Shown here one piece after another: positions 1 to 9,990 of a stretch of DNA of 64,000 bases. How positions within the stretch are numbered: position 1 is the stretch's first letter; every line of letters begins with the position of its first letter. The translations under genes and the position numbers were made by a program. Under the pieces are notes generated by a model. The model had not been told where the DNA came from and searched no databases. It saw only the letters and a program-made list of their open reading frames with translations. This stretch comes from Hydractinia symbiolongicarpus (lineage: Eukaryota > Cnidaria > Hydrozoa > Anthoathecata > Hydractiniidae): assembly GCF_029227915.1 (NCBI RefSeq), contig NC_079879.1, forward strand, positions 15,564,001-15,628,000, given 5' to 3'.

Positions 1-78
1 TGAAAACGACTTGAGACGTTGTAGCACATTGAGACTGGAACAACTATTCCACTGGTAACCTGCACAGACAGATGTAAC

Positions 79-93
79 CACGTGATTTACGTG
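79..93. promoter_or_regulatory. ACGTG dyad (CACGT-5 nt-ACGTG), candidate protein-binding site
   Basis: CACGT (79-83) and ACGTG (89-93) are perfect inverted 5-bp arms around the spacer GATTT. The left arm with its next base is also the palindrome CACGTG, an E-box or G-box core recognised by bHLH or bZIP proteins in eukaryotes. The dyad is present once per monomer in most copies. Recurrent altered forms are CACGTGTTTTGCGTG, CACCTGATCTACGTG, CACATGATTTACGTG and CCTGTGATTTACGTG. It is one of the better conserved stretches of the unit and could bind a satellite protein, but no binding is shown. It does not match the CENP-B box core. Confidence 0.45.
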
Positions 94-96
94 TGA

Positions 97-135
97 GGCC
101 TTTATTAGACTGCAAAAGGCCATATTACAGCCTTT
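97..135. repeat. Three-arm nested inverted repeat inside the monomer
   Basis: Arm 1 GGCCTTT (97-103) is the exact reverse complement of arm 2 AAAGGCC (115-121), separated by 11 nt. Arm 2 minus its last base (AAAGGC) is also the reverse complement of arm 3 GCCTTT (130-135), separated by 9 nt. The central arm can therefore pair with either neighbour, giving two mutually exclusive hairpins or cruciforms. The arrangement recurs in most units. The GAAGCC subtypes shorten arm 1 by one base, and the AAAGACC or AATGCC subtypes weaken arm 2. Any structural role is inferred; only the symmetry is seen. Confidence 0.8.
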
Positions 136-279
136 ATAGGACTGTGCACGTAGTTAGGAGTGTTGTAAGGCAACGGCGCTAATGAAAATGAATTGAAACG
201 CTGTAGTGCATTGAGACTGTAAGGAATAGTCCAATGGTAAAGTGCACAGGCAAACGGAACCACGTGATTTACGTGTGAG
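98..279 (+). repeat. First complete 182-bp monomer (reference unit)
   Basis: This unit illustrates the layout shared by the array. Segments that barely change between copies are TATTAGACTGCAAA near the start, ATTACAGCCTTTATAGGA, TGCACGTAGTTA, CATTGAGACT and GGTAAC in the middle, and the CACGTGATTTACGTG dyad near the end. The stretch from about unit position 121 to 160, just after GAGACT, varies most and defines subtypes: GGAACGATTAG, GGAAGGAATAG, GTAAGGAATAG, TGAAGGACTAG, GGAACAACTATT or GGAACGACTAG. A second variable site is the GTGTT-G/C/T-TAAGG motif around unit position 63-73. The start point is arbitrary because the array is circularly permutable. Confidence 0.95.
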
Positions 280-825
280 GCCTTTATTAGACTGCAAAAG
301 GCCATATTACAGCCTTTATAGGACTCTGCACGTAGTTAGGAGTGTTGTAAGGCAACAGCGATTATGAAAACGACTTAAGACGTTGTAACGCATTGAGACT
401 GGAAGGACTAGGCCAATGGTAACTTGCGCAGGCAAATGGAACCACGTGATTTACGTGTGAGGCCTTTATTAGACTGCAAAAGGCCATATTACAGCCTTTA
501 TAGGACTCTGCACGTAGTTAGGAGTGTTGTAAGGCAACGGCGCTAATGAAAACGACTTGAAACGCTGTAGCGCATTGAGACTGTAAGGAATAGTACAATG
601 GTAACCTGCACAGGCAAATGGAACCACGTGATTTACGTGTGAGGCCTTTATTAGACTGCAAAAGGCCATATTACAGCCTTTATAGGACTGTGCACGTAGT
701 TAAGAGTGTTGTAAGGCAACGACACTAATGAAAACGAGTTGGGACGTTGTAGCGCATTGAGACTGGAACGATTAGTCCAAAGGTAACCTGCGCAGGCAGG
801 TGAAGCCACGTGATTTACGTGTGAA

Positions 826-2076
826 GCCTTTATTAGACTGCAAAAGGCCATATTACAGCCTTTATAGGACAGTGCACGTAGTTAAGAGTGTTGTGAAGCA
901 ACGGCGCAAATGAAAACGACTTGGGAGGTTGTAACACATTGAGACTGGAACGATTAGTCCAAAGGTAACCTGCGCAGGCAGGTGAAATCACGTGATTTAC
1001 GTGTGAGGCCTTTATTAGACTGCAAAAGGCCATATTACAAGCCTTTATAGGACTGTGCATGTAGTTAAAAGTATTGTAAGGCAACGGCGCTAATAAAAAC
1101 GACCTGGGACGTTGTAGCATATTGAGACTTGAAGGACTAGGCCAATGGTAACTTGCGCAGGCAAATGGAACCACGTGATTTACGTGTGAGGCCTTTATTA
1201 GACTGCAAAAGGCCATATTACAGCCTTTATAGGACAGTGCACGTAGTTAAGAGTGTTGTGAAGCAACGGCGCAAATGAAAACGACTTGGGAGGTTGTAAC
1301 ACATTGAGACTGGAACGATTAGTCCAAAGGTAACCTGCGCAGGCAGGTGAAATCACGTGATTTACGTGTGAAGCCTTTATTAGACTGCAAAATGCCATAT
1401 TACAGCCTTTATAGGACTGTGCATGTAGTTAAAAGTTATGTAAGGCAACGGCGCTAATGAAAACGACTTGAAACGCTGTAGCGCATTGAGACTGTAAGGA
1501 ATAGATGGAACCACGTGATTTACGTATGAGGCCTTTATTAGACTGCAAAAGGCCATATTACAGCCTTTATAGGACTGTGCACGTAGTTAAGAGTGTTCTA
1601 AGGCAACTTCGCCAATGAAAACATCTTGGGACGTTGTAGCGCATTGAGACTGGAACGATTAGTCCAAAGGTAACCTGCGCAGGCAGGTGAAGCCACGTGA
1701 TTTACGTGTGAAGCCTTTATTAGACTGCAAAATGCCATATTACAGCCTTTATAGGACTGTGCATGTAGTTAAAAGAATTGTAAGGCAACGGTGCTAATAA
1801 AAACGACCTGGGACGTTGTAGCACATTGAGACTTGAAGGACTAGGCCAATGGTAACTTGCGCAGGCAAATGGAACCACGTGTTTTGCGTGTGAGGCCTTT
1901 ATTAGACTGCAAAAGGTCATATTACAGCCTTTATAGGACTGTGCACGTTGTTAAGAGTGTTCTAAGGCCACGGCGCTAATGAGAACAACCTGGGACGTTG
2001 TAGCGCATTGAGACTGGAAGGAATAGTCCAATGGTAACCTGCACAGGCAAATGGAACCACGTGATTTACGTGTGAA
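826..2076 (+). repeat. 7-monomer HOR unit, 1251 bp, copy 1
   Basis: Seven successive monomers of 182, 183, 182, 158, 182, 182 and 182 bp add up to 1251 bp. Diagnostic features are the extra A in ATTACAAGCC in the second monomer (183 bp), the 24-bp deletion giving GAATAGATGG with CGTATGAGG in the fourth, and GCACGTTGTTAAG with AATGAGAACAACC in the seventh. The next unit repeats the same order at an exact 1251-bp offset. A private GTTATG in place of GTATTG near 1431 is shared only with the copy at 15633. Confidence 0.93.
1373..1530 (+). repeat. 158-bp deletion monomer (type example of 11)
   Basis: A 24-bp deletion joins GAATAG directly to ATGGAACC, always followed by CGTATGAGG. Other copies are 2624-2781, 5512-5669, 8036-8193, 9287-9444, 16180-16337, 17431-17588, 22796-22953, 23681-23838, 51942-52099 and 53920-54077. 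All share the same junction and flanking variants, so they descend from one event. Confidence 0.93.
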
Positions 2077-3327
2077 GCCTTTATTAGACTGCAAAAGGCC
2101 ATATTACAGCCTTTATAGGACAGTGCACGTAGTTAAGAGTGTTGTGAAGCAACGGCGCAAATGAAAACGACTTGGGAGGTTGTAACACATTGAGACTGGA
2201 ACGATTAGTCCAAAGGTAACCTGCGCAGGCAGGTGAAATCACGTGATTTACGTGTGAGGCCTTTATTAGACTGCAAAAGGCCATATTACAAGCCTTTATA
2301 GGACTGTGCATGTAGTTAAAAGTATTGTAAGGCAACGGCGCTAATAAAAACGACCTGGGACGTTGTAGCATATTGAGACTTGAAGGACTAGGCCAATGGT
2401 AACTTGCGCAGGCAAATGGAACCACGTGATTTACGTGTGAGGCCTTTATTAGACTGCAAAAGGCCATATTACAGCCTTTATAGGACAGTGCACGTAGTTA
2501 AGAGTGTTGTGAAGCAACGGCGCAAATGAAAACGACTTGGGAGGTTGTAACACATTGAGACTGGAACGATTAGTCCAAAGGTAACCTGCGCAGGCAGGTG
2601 AAATCACGTGATTTACGTGTGAAGCCTTTATTAGACTGCAAAATGCCATATTACAGCCTTTATAGGACTGTGCATGTAGTTAAAAGTATTGTAAGGCAAC
2701 GGCGCTAATGAAAACGACTTGAAACGCTGTAGCGCATTGAGACTGTAAGGAATAGATGGAACCACGTGATTTACGTATGAGGCCTTTATTAGACTGCAAA
2801 AGGCCATATTACAGCCTTTATAGGACTGTGCACGTAGTTAAGAGTGTTCTAAGGCAACTTCGCCAATGAAAACATCTTGGGACGTTGTAGCGCATTGAGA
2901 CTGGAACGATTAGTCCAAAGGTAACCTGCGCAGGCAGGTGAAGCCAGGTGATTTACGTGTGAAGCCTTTATTACACTGCAAAATGCCATATTACAGCCTT
3001 TATAGGACTGTGCATGTAGTTAAAAGTATTGTAAGGCAACGGTGCTAATAAAAACGACCTGGGACGTTGTAGCACATTGAGACTTGAAGGACTAGGCCAA
3101 TGGTAACTTGCGCAGGCAAATGGAACCACGTGTTTTGCGTGTGAGGCCTTTATTAGACTGCAAAAGGTCATATTACAGCCTTTATAGGACTGTGCACGTT
3201 GTTAAGAGTGTTCTAAGGCCACGGCGCTAATGAGAACAACCTGGGACGTTGTAGCGCATTGAGACTGGAAGGAATAGTCCAATGGTAACCTGCACAGGCA
3301 AATGGAACCACGTGATTTACGTGTGAG
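2077..3327 (+). repeat. 7-monomer HOR unit, 1251 bp, copy 2
   Basis: This is a tandem repeat of 826-2076 at +1251 bp, with the same 183-bp and 158-bp diagnostic monomers in the same order. Only scattered substitutions separate the copies, for example at 2947 and 2974. The unit ends with GTGTGAGG where copy 1 ends with GTGTGAAG, marking the change into the linker that follows. Confidence 0.93.
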
Positions 3328-4964
3328 GCCTTTATTAGACTGCAAAAGGCCATATTACAGCCTTTATAGGACTGTGCACGTAGTTAAGAGTGTTTTAACG
3401 CAACTTCGGCAATGAAAACAACTTGGGACGTTGTAGCGCATTCAGATTGGAACGATTACTTCAATGGTAACGTGCGCAGGCAGGTGAAACCACCTGATCT
3501 ACGTGTGAAGCCTTTATTAGACTGCAAAAGGCCATATTACAGCCTTTATAGGACTGTGCATGTAGTTAAAAGTGTTGTAAGGCAACGGCGCTAATGAAAA
3601 CGACCTGGGACGTTGTAGCACATTGAGACTTGAAGGATTAGGCCAATGGTAACTTGCGCAGGCTAATGGAACCACGTGATTTACGTGTGAGGCATGTATT
3701 AGACTGCAGAAGGCCATATTACAGCCTTTATAGGATTATGCACGTAGTTAAGAGTGTTGTAAAGCAACGGCGCTAATGAAAACGACTTGGGAGGTTGTAG
3801 CACATTGGGACTGGAACGATTAGTTCAAAGGTAACCTGCGCAGGCAGGTGAAATCACGTGATTTACGTGTGAAGCCTTTATTAGACTGCAAAGACCATGT
3901 TACAGCCTTTATAGGACTGTGCACGTAGTTAAGAGTGTTGTAAGGCAACGACACTAATGAAAACGACTTAAGACGTTGTAGCGCAATGAGACTGGAACGA
4001 CTAGTCCACTGGTAACCTGCACAGGCAGATGGAACCACGTGATTTACGTGTGAAGCCTTTATTAGACTGCAAAATGCCATATTACAGCCTTTATAGGACA
4101 GTGCACGTAGTTAAGAGTGTTGTGAAGCAACGGCGCAAATGAAAACGACTTGGGACATTGTAGCGCATTGAGACTGGAACAACTATTCCACTGGTAACCT
4201 GCACAGACAGATGTAACCACGTGATTTACGTGTGAGGCCTTTATTAGACTGCAAAAGGCCATATTACAGCCTTTATAGGATTGTGCACGTAGTTAGGAGT
4301 GTTGTAAGGCAACGGCGCTAATGAAAACGAATTGAAACGCTGTAGTGCATTGAGACTGTAAGGAATAGGCCAATGGTAAAGTGCACAGGCAAATGGAACC
4401 ACGTGATTTACGTGTGAGGCCTTTATTAGACTGCAAAAGGCCATATTACAGCCTTTATAGGACTCTGCACGTAGTTAGGAGTGTTGTAAGGCAACAGCGA
4501 TAATGAAAACGACTTGAGACGTTGTAACGCATTGAGACTGGAAGGACTAGGCCAATGGTAACCTGCACAGGCAAATGGAACCACGTGATTTACGTGTGAG
4601 GCCTTTATTAGACTGCAAAAGGCCATATTACAGCCTTTATAGGACTGTGCACGTAGTTAAGAGTGTTTTAAGGCAACTTCGGCAAGGAAAACAACTTGGG
4701 ACGTTGTAGCGCATTCAGATTGGAACGATTAGTTCAATGGTAACGTGCGCAGGCAGGTGAAACCACCTGATCTACGTGTGAAGCCTTTATTAGACTGCAA
4801 AAGGCCATATTACAGCCTTTATAGGACTGTGCATGTAGTTAAAAGTGTTGTAAGGCAACGGCGCTAATGAGAACAACCTGGGACGTTGTAGCGCATTGAG
4901 ACTGGAAGGAATAGTCCAATGGTAACCTGCACAGGCAAATGGAACCACGTGATTTACGTGTGAA
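3328..4964 (+). repeat. Nine-monomer linker block between 7-mer arrays
   Basis: Monomers start at 3328, 3510, 3692, 3874, 4055, 4237, 4419, 4601 and 4783. They include the CACCTGATCTACGTG dyad variant, the GGATTATGCACG subtype and a 181-bp unit with CAAAGACCATG. The same ordered set recurs at 18135 onward, at 20635-22113 and partly at 24203-24820, so this block moves as a unit within the array. No gene or other element lies in it. Confidence 0.88.
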
Positions 4965-6033
4965 GCCTTTATTAGACTGCAAAAGGCCATATTACAGCCT
5001 TTATAGGACAGTGCACGTAGTTAAGAGTGTTGTGAAGCAACGGCGCAAATGAAAACGACTTGGGAGGTTGTAACACATTGAGACTGGAACGATTAGTCCA
5101 AAGGTAACCTGCGCAGGCAGGTGAAATCACGTGATTTACGTGTGAGGCCTTTATTAGACTGCAAAAGGCCATATTACAAGCCTTTATAGGACTGTGCATG
5201 TAGTTAAAAGTATTGTAAGGCAACGGCGCTAATAAAAACGACCTGGGACGTTGTAGCATATTGAGACTTGAAGGACTAGGCCAATGGTAACTTGCGCAGG
5301 CAAATGGAACCACGTGATTTACGTGTGAGGCCTTTATTAGACTGCAAAAGGCCATATTACAGCCTTTATAGGACAGTGCACGTAGTTAGGAGTGTTGTGA
5401 AGCAACGGCGCAAATGAAAACGACTTGGGAGGTTGTAACACATTGAGACTGGAACGATTAGTCCAAAGGTAACCTGCGCAGGCAGGTGAAATCACGTGAT
5501 TTACGTGTGAAGCCTTTATTAGACTGCAAAATGCCATATTACAGCCTTTATAGGACTGTGCATGTAGTTAAAAGTATTGTAAGGCAACGGCGCTAATGAA
5601 AACGACTTGAAACGCTGTAGCGCATTGAGACTGTAAGGAATAGATGGAACCACGTGATATACGTATGAGGCCTTTATTAGACTGCAAAAGGCCATATTAC
5701 AGCCTTTATAGGACTGTGCACGTAGTTAAGAGTGTTCTAAGGCAACTTCGCCAATGAAAACATCTTGGGACGTTGTAGCGCATTGAGACTGGAACGATTA
5801 GTCCAAAGGTAACCTGCGCAGGCAGGTGAAGCCACGTGATTTACGTGTGAAGCCTTTATTAGACTGCAAAATGCCATATTACAGCCTTTATAGGACTGTG
5901 CATGTAGTTAAAAGTATTGTAAGGCAACGGCGCTAATAAAAACGACCTGGGACGTTGTAGCACATTGAGACTTGAAGGACTAGGCCAATGGTAACTTGTG
6001 CAGGCAAATGGAACCACGTGTTTTGCGTGTGAG
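4965..6033 (+). repeat. Partial 7-mer HOR (six monomers)
   Basis: Monomers at 4965 (182), 5147 (183), 5330 (182), 5512 (158), 5670 (182) and 5852 (182) follow the 1251-bp HOR order. The seventh monomer is replaced by a different subtype at 6034. Private changes include GTTAGGAGTG at about 5385 and CGTGATATACG at about 5655. Confidence 0.88.
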
Positions 6034-6942
6034 GCCTTTATTAGACTGCAAAAGGCCATATTACAGCCTTTATAGGACAGTGCACGTAGTTAAGAGTGTT
6101 GTGAAGCAACGGCGCAAATGAAAACGACTTGAGACGTTGTAGCACATTGAGACTGGAACAACTATTCCACTGGTAACCTGCACAGACAGATGTAACCACG
6201 TGATTTACGTGTGAGGCCTTTATTAGACTGCAAAAGGCCATATTACAGCCTTTATAGGACTGTGCACGTAGTTAGGAGTGTTGTAAGGCAACGGCGCTAA
6301 TGAAAATGAATTGAAACGCTGTAGTGCATTGAGACTGTAAGGAATAGTCCAATGGTAAAGTGCACAGGCAAACGGAACCACGTGATTTACGTGTGAGGCC
6401 TTTATTAGACTGCAAAAGGCCATATTACAGCCTTTATAGGACTCTGCACGTAGTTAGGAGTGTTGAAGGCAACAGCGATTATGAAAACGACTTGAGACGT
6501 TGTAACGCATTGAGACTGGAAGGACTAGGCCAATGGTAACTTGCGCAGGCAAATGGAACCACGTGATTTACGTGTGAGGCCTTTATTAGACTGCAAAAGG
6601 CCATATTACAGCCTTTATAGGACTCTGCACGTAGTTAGGAGTGTTGTAAGGCAACGGCGCTAATGAAAACGACTTGAAACGCTGTAGCGCATTGAGACTG
6701 TAAGGAATAGTACAATGGTAACCTGCACAGGCAAATGGAACCACGTGATTTACGTGTGAGGCCTTTATTAGACTGCAAAAGGCCATATTACAGCCTTTAT
6801 AGGACTGTGCACGTAGTTAAGAGTGTTGTAAGGCAACGACACTAATGAAAACGACTTGGGACGTTGTAGCGCATTGAGACTGGAACGATTAGTCCAAAGG
6901 TAACCTGCGCAGGCAGGTGAAGCCACGTGATTTACGTGTGAA
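6034..6942 (+). repeat. Third copy of the opening mixed block
   Basis: 6119-6987 matches 1-870 at an offset of 6118, dropping to 6117 after a one-base deletion near 6465 (GTGTTGAAGG instead of GTGTTGTAAGG). The match breaks at 871/6988, where GGACAGTGC meets GGACTGTGC. Upstream, 5852-6118 matches 14541-14807 at offset 8689, so the flank of the 14.8-kb copy is also represented here. Confidence 0.85.
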
Positions 6943-9900
6943 GCCTTTATTAGACTGCAAAAGGCCATATTACAGCCTTTATAGGACTGTGCACGTAGTT
7001 AAGAGTGTTCTAAGGCAACTTCGCCAATGAAAACATCTTGGGACGTTGTAGCGCATTGAGACTGGAACGATTAGTCCAAAGGTAACCTGCGCAGGCAGGT
7101 GAAGCCACGTGATTTACGTGTGAAGCCTTTATTAGACTGCAAAATGCCATATTACAGCCTTTATAGGACTGTGCATGTAGTTAAAAGTATTGTAAGGCAA
7201 CAGTGCTAATAAAAACGACCTGGGACGTTGTAGCACATTGAGACTTGAAGGACTAGGCCAATGGTAACTTGCGCAGGCAAATGGAACCACGTGTTTTGCG
7301 TGTGAGGCCTTTATTAGACTGCAAAAGGTCATATTACAGCCTTTATAGGACTGTGCACGTTGTTAAGAGTGTTCTAAGGCCACGGCGCTAATGAGAACAA
7401 CCTGGGACGTTGTAGCGCATTGAGACTGGAAGGAATAGTCCAATGGTAACCTGCACAGGCAAATGGAACCACGTGATTTACGTGTGAAGCCTTTATTAGA
7501 CTGCAAAAGGCCATATTACAGCCTTTATAGGACAGTGCACGTAGTTAAGAGTGTTGTGAAGCAACGGCGCAAATGAAAACGACTTGGGAGGTTGTAACAC
7601 ATTGAGACTGGAACGATTAGTCCAAAGGTAACCTGCGCAGGCAGGTGAAATCACGTGATTTACGTGTGAGGCCTTTATTAGACTGCAAAAGGCCATATTA
7701 CAAGCCTTTATAGGACTGTGCATGTAGTTAAAAGCATTGTAAGGCAACGGCGCTAATAAAAACGACCTGGGACGTTGTAGCATATTGAGACTTGAAGGAC
7801 TAGGCCAATGGTAACTTGCGCAGGCAAATGGAACCACGTGATTTACGTGTGAGGCCTTTATTAGACTGCAAAAGGCCATATTACAGCCTTTATAGGACAG
7901 TGCACGTAGTTAAGAGTGTTGTGAAGCAACGGCGCAAATGAAAACGACTTGGGAGGTTGTAACACATTGAGACTGGAACGATTAGTCCAAAGGTAACCTG
8001 CGCAGGCAGGTGAAATCACGTGATTTACGTGTGAAGCCTTTATTAGACTGCAAAATGCCATATTACAACCTTTATAGGACTGTGCATGTAGTTAAAAGTA
8101 TTGTAAGGCAACGGCGCTAATGAAAACGACTTGAAACGCTGTAGCGCATTGAGACTGTAAGGAATAGATGGAACCACGTGATTTACGTATGAGGCCTTTA
8201 TTAGACTGCAAAAGGCCATATTACAGCCTTTATAGGACTGTGCACGTAGTTAAGAGTGTTCTAAGGCAACTTCGCCAATGAAAACATCTTGGGACGTTGT
8301 AGCGCATTGAGACTGGAACGATTAGTCCAAAGGTAACCTGCGCAGGCAGGTGAAGCCACGTGATTTACGTGTGAAGCCTTTATTAGACTGCAAAATGCCA
8401 TATTACAGCCTTTATAGGACTGTGCATGTAGTTAAAAGTATTGTAAGGCAACAGTGCTAATAAAAACGACCTGGGACGTTGTAGCACATTGAGACTTGAA
8501 GGACTAGGCCAATGGTAACTTGCGCAGGCAAATGGAACCACGTGTTTTGCGTGTGAGGCCTTTATTAGACTGCAAAAGGTCATATTACAGCCTTTATAGG
8601 ACTGTGCACGTTGTTAAGAGTGTTCTAAGGCCACGGCGCTAATGAGAACAACCTGGGACGTTGTAGCGCATTGAGACTGGAAGGAATAGTCCAATGGTAA
8701 CCTGCACAGGCAAATGGAACCACGTGATTTACGTGTGAAGCCTTTATTAGACTGCAAAAGGCCATATTACAGCCTTTATAGGACAGTGCACGTAGTTAAG
8801 AGTGTTGTGAAGCAACGGCGCAAATGAAAACGACTTGGGAGGTTGTAACACATTGAGACTGGAACGATTAGTCCAAAGGTAACCTGCGCAGGCAGGTGAA
8901 ATCACGTGATTTACGTGTGATGCCTTTATTAGACTGCAAAAGGCCATATTACAAGCCTTTATAGGACTGTGCATGTAGTTAAAAGCATTGTAAGGCAACG
9001 GCGCTAATAAAAACGACCTGGGACGTTGTAGCATATTGAGACTTGAAGGACTAGGCCAATGGTAACTTGCGCAGGCAAATGGAACCACGTGATTTACGTG
9101 TGAGGCCTTTATTAGACTGCAAAAGGCCATATTACAGCCTTTATAGGACAGTGCACGTAGTTAAGAGTGTTGTGAAGCAACGGCGCAAATGAAAACGACT
9201 TGGGAGGTTGTAACACATTGAGACTGGAACGATTAGTCCAAAGGTAACCTGCGCAGGCAGGTGAAATCACGTGATTTACGTGTGAAGCCTTTATTAGACT
9301 GCAAAATGCCATATTACAACCTTTATAGGACTGTGCATGTAGTTAAAAGTATTGTAAGGCAACGGCGCTAATGAAAACGACTTGAAACGCTGTAGCGCAT
9401 TGAGACTGTAAGGAATAGATGGAACCACGTGATTTACGTATGAGGCCTTTATTAGACTGCAAAAGGCCATATTACAGCCTTTATAGGACTGTGCACGTAG
9501 TTAAGAGTGTTCTAAGGCAACTTCGCCAATGAAAACATCTTGGGACGTTGTAGCGCATTGAGACTGGAACGATTAGTCCAAAGGTAACCTGCGCAGGCAG
9601 GTGAAGCCACGTGATTTACGTGTGAAGCCTTTATTAGACTGCAAAATGCCATATTACAGCCTTTATAGGACTGTGCATGTAGTTAAAAGTATTGTAAGGC
9701 AACGGTGCTAATAAAAACGACCTGGGACGTTGTAGCACATTGAGACTTGAAGGACTAGGCCAATGGTAACTTGCGCAGGCAAATGGAACCACGTGTTTTG
9801 CGTGTGAGGCCTTTATTAGACTGCAAAAGGTCATATTACAGCCTTTATAGGACTGTGCACGTTGTTAAGAGTGTTCTAAGGCCACGGCGCTAATGAGAAC

Positions 9901-9990
9901 AACCTGGGACGTTGTAGCGCATTGAGACTGGAAGGAATAGTCCAATGGTAACCTGCACAGGCAAATGGAACCACGTGATTTACGTGTGAG
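6943..9990 (+). repeat. 7-mer HOR array, about 2.4 units
   Basis: A three-monomer partial unit (6943-7488) is followed by two complete 1251-bp units, 7489-8739 and 8740-9990. The 183-bp and 158-bp diagnostic monomers sit in their expected places. The partial unit and the first full unit share the private change CAACAGTGC (about 7200 and 8451), while the last has CAACGGTGC, so private changes spread between neighbouring units. Confidence 0.92.

Larger units (their letters stand above)
1..825 (+). repeat. Opening mixed monomer block
   Basis: Four complete monomers (98, 280, 462, 644) and one partial unit show no internal HOR period. The block belongs to a longer segment copied at 14808 onward and is copied a third time at 6119-6987. 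It ends where the first 1251-bp HOR unit begins. Confidence 0.85.

Noticed and set aside
3412-3594. Plus-strand open frame of 60 codons
   Set aside because: It exists only because a single G-to-C change at 3459 removes a TAG present in the duplicate copy at 18266. It is a chance open frame in satellite sequence.
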